A stretch of DNA of 64,000 nt, taken from Sterolibacterium sp. (lineage in GTDB: Bacteria; Pseudomonadota; Gammaproteobacteria; Burkholderiales; Rhodocyclaceae). A program made the position numbers and the translations under genes. The notes under the pieces were generated by a model. The model ran no database searches. It saw only the letters and a list, made by a program, of their open reading frames with translations, and was not told where the DNA came from. Below are positions 59,409-64,000 of the stretch, piece by piece (within the stretch, counting starts at the first letter, position 1; the number at the start of each line of letters is the position of its first letter). The DNA is taken from the NCBI GenBank assembly GCA_023258955.1, contig JAHFRE010000001.1, forward strand, positions 29,777 through 93,776, in the 5' to 3' direction.

Positions 59409-60506
59409 ATGAGTGCGACCCGACAACTCCAGGATCTGGGCCAGAGCCTCTGGCTCGACAACATCACCCGCGGACTGCTCGCCAGCGGCACGCTCGGCCG
59501 CTACATCGCCGAGTTCGGGCTGACGGGGCTCACCTCCAATCCCACCATCTTCGATCAGGCGATCAACACCGCCGGGTTGTACGACGATGCCATCCACCAG
59601 AAGACGCTCGAGGGCAAGTCGGGCGAGGCGCTGTTCTTCGAATTGGCGCTGGAGGACCTGACCCGGGCCGCCGATCTGTTTCGCCCGATCTACGACGCCA
59701 GCGCCGGGGTCGACGGTTGGGTCTCGCTCGAAGTCTCGCCCCTGCTCGCAAACGACAGCGCCGCCACCATCGCGGCGGCGGCGCAGCTGCACGCGCGGGC
59801 GCAGCGGCCCAACCTGTTCATCAAGATCCCGGGGAACGCCGCCGGACTGACGGCGATCGAGGAGTCGATTTTCGCCGGCGTGCCGATCAACGTCACCTTG
59901 CTCTTTTCCCGCGAGCACTACCTGGCGGCGGCGGAGGCCTATATGCGCGGCATCGAGCGCCGCATCGCCGCCGGCCGCGATCCGCGCGTGGCGTCGGTGG
60001 CATCGCTGTTCGTCAGCCGCTGGGACGTCGCGGTCAAGGACAAGCTCGCCCCGGCTCAGCGCAACCGCCTCGGCATCGCCATCGCCGGACGCACCTACCA
60101 GGCCTACCGCGATCTGTTGCACAGCCCGCGCTGGCAGAAGCTCGCCGCGGCCGGTGCGCGCGCCCAGCGTCTGCTCTGGGCCAGCACCGGCACCAAGGAC
60201 GCGACAGCGCGCGACGTGCTCTACGTCGAGGCGCTGGCGGCGCCGGACACCATCAACACCATACCCGAAAAGACCCTGTTGGCTTTCGCCGAACACGGCA
60301 AGCTGCAGCAGGTGATGCCGGTCGATGGCCGCGAGGCCGAGACGGTGCTGGCGCAGATCGCCGACCAGGGCATCGACGCCGCGGCGATCGCCGCCGAGCT
60401 GCAACGCGAAGGCGCGGCGGCCTTTGCCAAGTCCTGGCGCGACCTGATCGTGACGATCGCCACCAAGAGCGCAGCGCTGGCTGCGCCCATGGCATCGGGC
60501 GAATAG
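59409..60506 (+). CDS. tal: Transaldolase
   Basis: A 365-residue transaldolase, which transfers a dihydroxyacetone unit between sedoheptulose 7-phosphate and glyceraldehyde 3-phosphate in the non-oxidative pentose phosphate pathway. Signature 1 is LTGLTSNPTIFDQAI (about residues 38-52); signature 2 is FIKIPGNAAGLTAIE, in which Lys139 forms the Schiff base. PINVTLLFSREHY follows in the barrel. The length matches the long bacterial Tal group often fused to or near Pgi. AAAGGAAA before the ATG at 59409 sets the start. It is intact and lies 17 bases after the zwf remnant. Confidence 0.94.
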   Translation: MSATRQLQDLGQSLWLDNITRGLLASGTLGRYIAEFGLTGLTSNPTIFDQAINTAGLYDDAIHQKTLEGKSGEALFFELALEDLTRAADLFRPIYDASAGVDGWVSLEVSPLLANDSAATIAAAAQLHARAQRPNLFIKIPGNAAGLTAIEESIFAGVPINVTLLFSREHYLAAAEAYMRGIERRIAAGRDPRVASVASLFVSRWDVAVKDKLAPAQRNRLGIAIAGRTYQAYRDLLHSPRWQKLAAAGARAQRLLWASTGTKDATARDVLYVEALAAPDTINTIPEKTLLAFAEHGKLQQVMPVDGREAETVLAQIADQGIDAAAIAAELQREGAAAFAKSWRDLIVTIATKSAALAAPMASGE

Positions 60507-60560
60507 GATCGAGGCGCGGTGGCTGTCACTTGCTGCCAAGGCCAACGCCGAGGAAGCACC

Positions 60561-62510
60561 TTACGGCACAGCGGTTGGGGCTGCTGAAAATTTCACAGCT
60601 GGCCTGAAGGGGGGTGGATTGGCTTCAGGACACGCTGCCTGTTGATCGGCGGATTGCAGGTCTTGACGTGAGAAGGCCTGCCAAGCTGTAAGGCTAAAAT
60701 TGCTTACACCGGACATGGTCGATTCAGTCACGGCTGCGACCGAATTGGGGTGGCAGTAGAGGTTATTGTTGTAAGTACCAAAGTTGGCCGTGGTCTCAAG
60801 GGAGTTTCTATATAGCGCGGCACCATTGGCTGTTGCCAGGGATTCGAATACGTTGCCTTGTATCAAATTGCCGCGGACAAATCCTACGCTTGATCCCTTT
60901 TCTTCCTTGATCCAAAGTCCCGCCATTCTCGAGCTGTAAAACCTATTTCCGGTAGCCGTGTGATTGGCCCCGTTGTGCAGAAAGAGACCGTGATCAACGT
61001 TGAATGTCGTATTATTTTGTACCACGACATCGTGGCTAAGATCATCAAGGTACACGCCTTCTGCTTGAGTATGATTGTAGGCGGTTCCAGAATAGTTGCC
61101 GATTGAATTCTTGATTATGTTGCCGATGATCCGATTACCGATATACGGAAGATCCGCTGGCTCACCATAGAAAGTCATGTAGATACCGGCACAGTCATCG
61201 AGAAAAAGACAAGAATGTTCGATAGTGTTGTTGCTTACTGTGATATTCGATCCCCGCGCTGATATGCCGATCAGCCCGCTATTCATCACAAAGTTGTTGC
61301 CAATGACCCCCGTCGCTATCTTATCGGCCATGATGCCTGTGCCATCGGTATCCGGTGCCCTGGCCACACTACCCGTGTGATCAATGACATTATTGAAAAT
61401 TGTGACGTTGGTGCCACCGGCTAGCAGTCCCTGGTCAAGGGCATCCCTGATTGCATTATTTCTGAACTTGACATTATTGGCGTATAAGATGGCGCCAATT
61501 CTTGACCCCACCATATCTACATCTTCAACGGTGATATCGTGCAATGGCAAATAAGATATGTAAAGGTTTCGATTGATAGCATATGCTAACGTTAGATCCC
61601 GTATATCGACAAAACCGGTGCCACCCACATGTAGGCCGTAGTCTCTGGCTGACATCTCGACAAGATGGTTGGCAGGATTATCGCCACCCGCTAGCCAAAG
61701 ATAGACCTTGCCTGCCGCTGCATCATAGATCCATTCTTTAGGATCATTCAGCATCCAAAGCATGTTTCGGAAATAGTAGCCGTAGCCCTTTGGCATTTTG
61801 TAACGAGTATTTGCGCCTAAACTGATCGAATGTGTATTCGCATCGTAAGTCGTGACCGGAGCTGCTGTAGACGCCCAGGAAGCGGATCGCGCCACTATCG
61901 TCGAGCCCACGATCTGCTGGCCAGTCAATCTCAATGTTGAATCGACCACAACGTTCGCTTCTGACGATTCCGCCGTCGTGAGTAGATAGCTGTTCTTCGG
62001 ATAGCGTGCGAGTTCTTGATAAACACCATCAACGTACAGCTGATTGGGAGGTGTTATGGATCCTACGTTGGCAACATAGATATTGCCCCGATAGTGAGTC
62101 CAAAGAGCTGGGTTGATAATGTTGGCTCCAGAAATTATGGGCTTGACCTCACCATCACCGTACGAGCCTATCGTGATGGGATTGCCGGGAGCACCCCCGC
62201 TCAAGATGGTCAGTTGTTCTCGCCAGATCTCGCCCCTTTTTAGCAACACGGAATCGCCGGGATGCAACTTCTGGGCGTTAATCTTGGCCAAAGTCTTCCA
62301 TGGCAGGGTGGGAGCGATCCCTGCGTTTTGATCATTACCCCCACTGGCATCTAGATAATATGTCGTCGCTTGAACTGGCTTGGATGCCAGCAGCAGAAAA
62401 ACAAGCATGGCACCGACAGGAACGGTCCATGGTCCAGAGGTCAGCTTCAGTCCTGGCCTTTTTCTGGAGCCTCCACGTGCTGAATAAATGGCAAGTAAAT
62501 ATCCCATCAT
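60561..62510 (-). CDS. Secreted right-handed parallel beta-helix protein
   Basis: A protein of about 649 residues with an N-terminal hydrophobic segment (VPVGAMLVFLLLASKPVQA) and a parallel beta-helix body. The opening TTYYLDASGGNDQNAG and PWKTLAKINA are typical of pectate-lyase-like surface proteins. Many short turns follow with repeated Asn and Gly, such as NNVKFRNNAIRDALDQG and ITVSNNTIEHS. Polysaccharide lyase or binding activity is inferred; no catalytic residues can be named. The gene is AT-richer than its surroundings: the 60 bases at 60901-60960 contain 30 G or C, against 47 at 59761-59820 in tal. The ATG at 62510 (adjacent ATG at 62507) follows AGGGGA. Confidence 0.85.
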   Translation of the reverse strand: MMGYLLAIYSARGGSRKRPGLKLTSGPWTVPVGAMLVFLLLASKPVQATTYYLDASGGNDQNAGIAPTLPWKTLAKINAQKLHPGDSVLLKRGEIWREQLTILSGGAPGNPITIGSYGDGEVKPIISGANIINPALWTHYRGNIYVANVGSITPPNQLYVDGVYQELARYPKNSYLLTTAESSEANVVVDSTLRLTGQQIVGSTIVARSASWASTAAPVTTYDANTHSISLGANTRYKMPKGYGYYFRNMLWMLNDPKEWIYDAAAGKVYLWLAGGDNPANHLVEMSARDYGLHVGGTGFVDIRDLTLAYAINRNLYISYLPLHDITVEDVDMVGSRIGAILYANNVKFRNNAIRDALDQGLLAGGTNVTIFNNVIDHTGSVARAPDTDGTGIMADKIATGVIGNNFVMNSGLIGISARGSNITVSNNTIEHSCLFLDDCAGIYMTFYGEPADLPYIGNRIIGNIIKNSIGNYSGTAYNHTQAEGVYLDDLSHDVVVQNNTTFNVDHGLFLHNGANHTATGNRFYSSRMAGLWIKEEKGSSVGFVRGNLIQGNVFESLATANGAALYRNSLETTANFGTYNNNLYCHPNSVAAVTESTMSGVSNFSLTAWQAFSRQDLQSADQQAACPEANPPPFRPAVKFSAAPTAVP

Positions 62511-62806
62511 TTCCCCTGGAATGAAATGGATCTGTTGAAGGAAAGTCTGAACATGTCCACAACGACGGCAGACCTGGCTAGCATTGCCCGTTTCCAAGCA
62601 CAAACGGACCCATTTGAGCCGCTTGCGAACGTCGTCATCCATCAGCCCGTTCTGCCAAAACGATGTCCCCAAATCACACTGGCTTTGGACACTGAGATTA
62701 ACGGTAAATTCAGCCGGGATATTGAGAAGTGGCTCAGCTTGGCAGGACAGCTATTGGAGGTTCTCCAATGGGGCCACCACAGGTCGCGCGCATATCGACA
62801 GCGCGC

Positions 62807-63226
62807 TCAGTCGAGCGCCTTGGTCCACTGGATCGACAGAGAATGCCGGCGCGGCTTGAACTCCAGCCGCTCACCCTTGGTCTCGAAGCGGAGCAAGGGC
62901 AACCAGGCGGCGCGCGCGCCGTCGACATAACGTGTCGCGCTGTCGCCGCCGGCCCAGGCGACCTCGGGCTGCGCGTCGACAGCCGGCGACACGCGCGAGA
63001 CGCTGCTGAATCCTGGGCCAAAGCGATTCGCTTCCGGATACCGGACCGGCACCAGGCTCAAGGTCAGGCGATAGGGCTTGTTGCGCGGCTGCCCGTCGGC
63101 GCTGGCCTGCAGTTCCGCCGCCGTCGATGCGCCGAATTCGCTCAGCAACAAGCTCGTCTCCGCCGCTTGCCCTGCTGTCGCAGCGGCCATGGCGCAAAAC
63201 AATGCGGCGAAATCCAGGCGGTACAT
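62807..63226 (-). CDS. Uncharacterised secreted protein
   Basis: A 139-residue protein with a signal peptide (MYRLDFAALFCAMAAATAGQA). The mature part is beta-rich and polar, with RLTLSLVPVRYPEAN, FSSVSRVSP, LPLLRFETKGERLEF and the terminal SIQWTKALD; this pattern suggests a small beta-sandwich or lipocalin-like fold. GGAG about seven bases before 63226 supports the start; an extension to 63319 only adds basic residues. No family was recognised. About 296 bases upstream of its neighbour at 62510 hold no supported gene. Confidence 0.65.
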   Translation of the reverse strand: MYRLDFAALFCAMAAATAGQAAETSLLLSEFGASTAAELQASADGQPRNKPYRLTLSLVPVRYPEANRFGPGFSSVSRVSPAVDAQPEVAWAGGDSATRYVDGARAAWLPLLRFETKGERLEFKPRRHSLSIQWTKALD

Positions 63227-63518
63227 GCTCGTCTCCGTGCAAGCTGCAAGCAGCGAAGCCACAACCGCAGCATGCACGGAATGCTCACGCCAGTCTGTAC
63301 GCCGACGTACCAACCACAACGTTCGATCTTACGCCGTCGCCTCGGACGCGCTGCGGGCGATCTGTACGCCGTCGCACAGACAGCCGCCAGGGTTGGGCTC
63401 AAGCTTCAGCGCGTGCATGCTCGGGCAAACGCGATCGCCGCCTGTCCGCGTGCGCCGTCTCGATCGCTGAGCCCTGCGCCTGCGCCAAGAGCATAGCTGA
63501 TCGGAAAGGGTTCCTTCG

Positions 63519-64000
63519 TTGACTACGCCTCCTGACAATCGGCCGGCTGGTGCGGACGCGGTTGCGCCGCCTGCCACTGGCGACAGCACGCGATCGGCCT
63601 CCGACCGCGACCAAGTGAGCCAGAACATCGACGCGGTTCAAGAGTTCTACACGCGTGAGGAGCTGAAGATCAGCCGCTCGCAACGCGCGCTCGAACGCAT
63701 CAGCAATCTGGTCGGTCGCCCGCTCTTTCTGGGCCAGACGCTGGTCGTCGTCGCGCTCTGGATCTCCGCCAACGCCCTGCTGCGCCGCTTCGGCCTCGTC
63801 GAATTCGACCCGCCGCCGTACTTCTGGCTGCAAGGGATGGTCGGGCTCGGTGCATTGCTCACCGCGATCGTGGTGCTGATCAAACAGAATCGGCTGGCCA
63901 AGCTCGCCGAGCAGCGGGCGCATCTCGACCTGAAGGTGACGCTGTTGACCGAGCAGAAGGCGGCGAAGCTGATCGACCTCTTGGAGGAACTGCGGCGCGA
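63519..64000 (+). CDS. DUF1003 membrane protein (3' end outside window)
   Basis: The first ~160 residues of a DUF1003 protein, read to the last base without a stop. After a polar N terminus comes QRALERISNLVGRPLFLGQTL, then the two transmembrane helices (LVVVALWISANALL and MVGLGALLTAIVVLIKQN) separated by FDPPPYFWLQG, the hallmark order of DUF1003. A coiled region with KVTLLTEQKAAKLIDLLEEL follows. The start is a TTG at 63519 with GAAAGGG eight bases upstream; no ATG or GTG fits better. The family is membrane-bound with no known reaction. Confidence 0.85.
   Translation, partial: MTTPPDNRPAGADAVAPPATGDSTRSASDRDQVSQNIDAVQEFYTREELKISRSQRALERISNLVGRPLFLGQTLVVVALWISANALLRRFGLVEFDPPPYFWLQGMVGLGALLTAIVVLIKQNRLAKLAEQRAHLDLKVTLLTEQKAAKLIDLLEELRR

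Overview
The window is GC-rich, densely coded proteobacterial chromosome. DUF1840, DUF6151, DUF5648 and DUF3124 proteins, TctAB, an isoquinoline-oxidoreductase-type enzyme and complex c-di-GMP regulators together point to a betaproteobacterium (Burkholderiales/Rhodocyclales-like). This placement is inferred; no rRNA or other marker is present. No tRNA, rRNA, CRISPR array or intact insertion sequence was seen.

1-21.6 kb is a transporter-heavy catabolic locus. A plus-strand operon (TctA partial, TctB-like, ornithine-cyclodeaminase family, cupin, EutA-like) ends against a convergent SEC-C/YkgJ gene. A second long plus-strand operon starts behind a palindromic operator-like site at 6269-6297. It encodes a ThDP enzyme, a 3-hydroxyisobutyrate-dehydrogenase-family enzyme, two tandem paralogous solute-binding proteins, MFS, DMT and MFS carriers, a complete SsuABC/TauABC-type importer, an exported alpha/beta hydrolase, a Tat-signal FAH-family protein and a ModA-like binding protein. 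An SLC13 carrier lies convergent at the end. The substrate is not evident.

21.6-29.6 kb is visibly lower in GC and looks accessory: a SHOCT lipoprotein, a small four-cysteine secreted protein, a 1015-aa modular secreted protein with a probable TIM-barrel end, a YVTN beta-propeller with a DUF5648 tail, and a DUF6151 protein.

29.6-41.0 kb is a signalling cluster: an ethylene-receptor-like membrane domain fused to PAS-PAS-GGDEF-EAL; a minus-strand operon of a 1577-aa hybrid kinase, a REC-HD-GYP protein and a REC-REC-histidine kinase; and a divergent second REC-HD-GYP gene. It combines phosphorelay with both synthesis and breakdown of c-di-GMP.

41.2-51.1 kb carries a DUF3124 protein, a two-subunit molybdenum hydroxylase, a lipoprotein methyltransferase with a TonB-dependent receptor, a secreted GlcG/HbpS-family protein, a small secreted protein and an NHL-repeat lipoprotein.

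51.2-60.5 kb mixes small membrane and stress genes (COG4324 peptidase, DUF1840, hemolysin III/PAQR, VIT/CCC1, FHA, alternative oxidase, FMN reductase) with gene remnants: two Crp/Fnr fragments, an internally deleted transketolase and an internally deleted glucose-6-phosphate dehydrogenase. The last two flank an apparently intact 6-phosphogluconate dehydrogenase, and an intact transaldolase follows.

60.5-64 kb holds an AT-richer parallel beta-helix protein, an unknown secreted protein and a DUF1003 gene cut by the window end.
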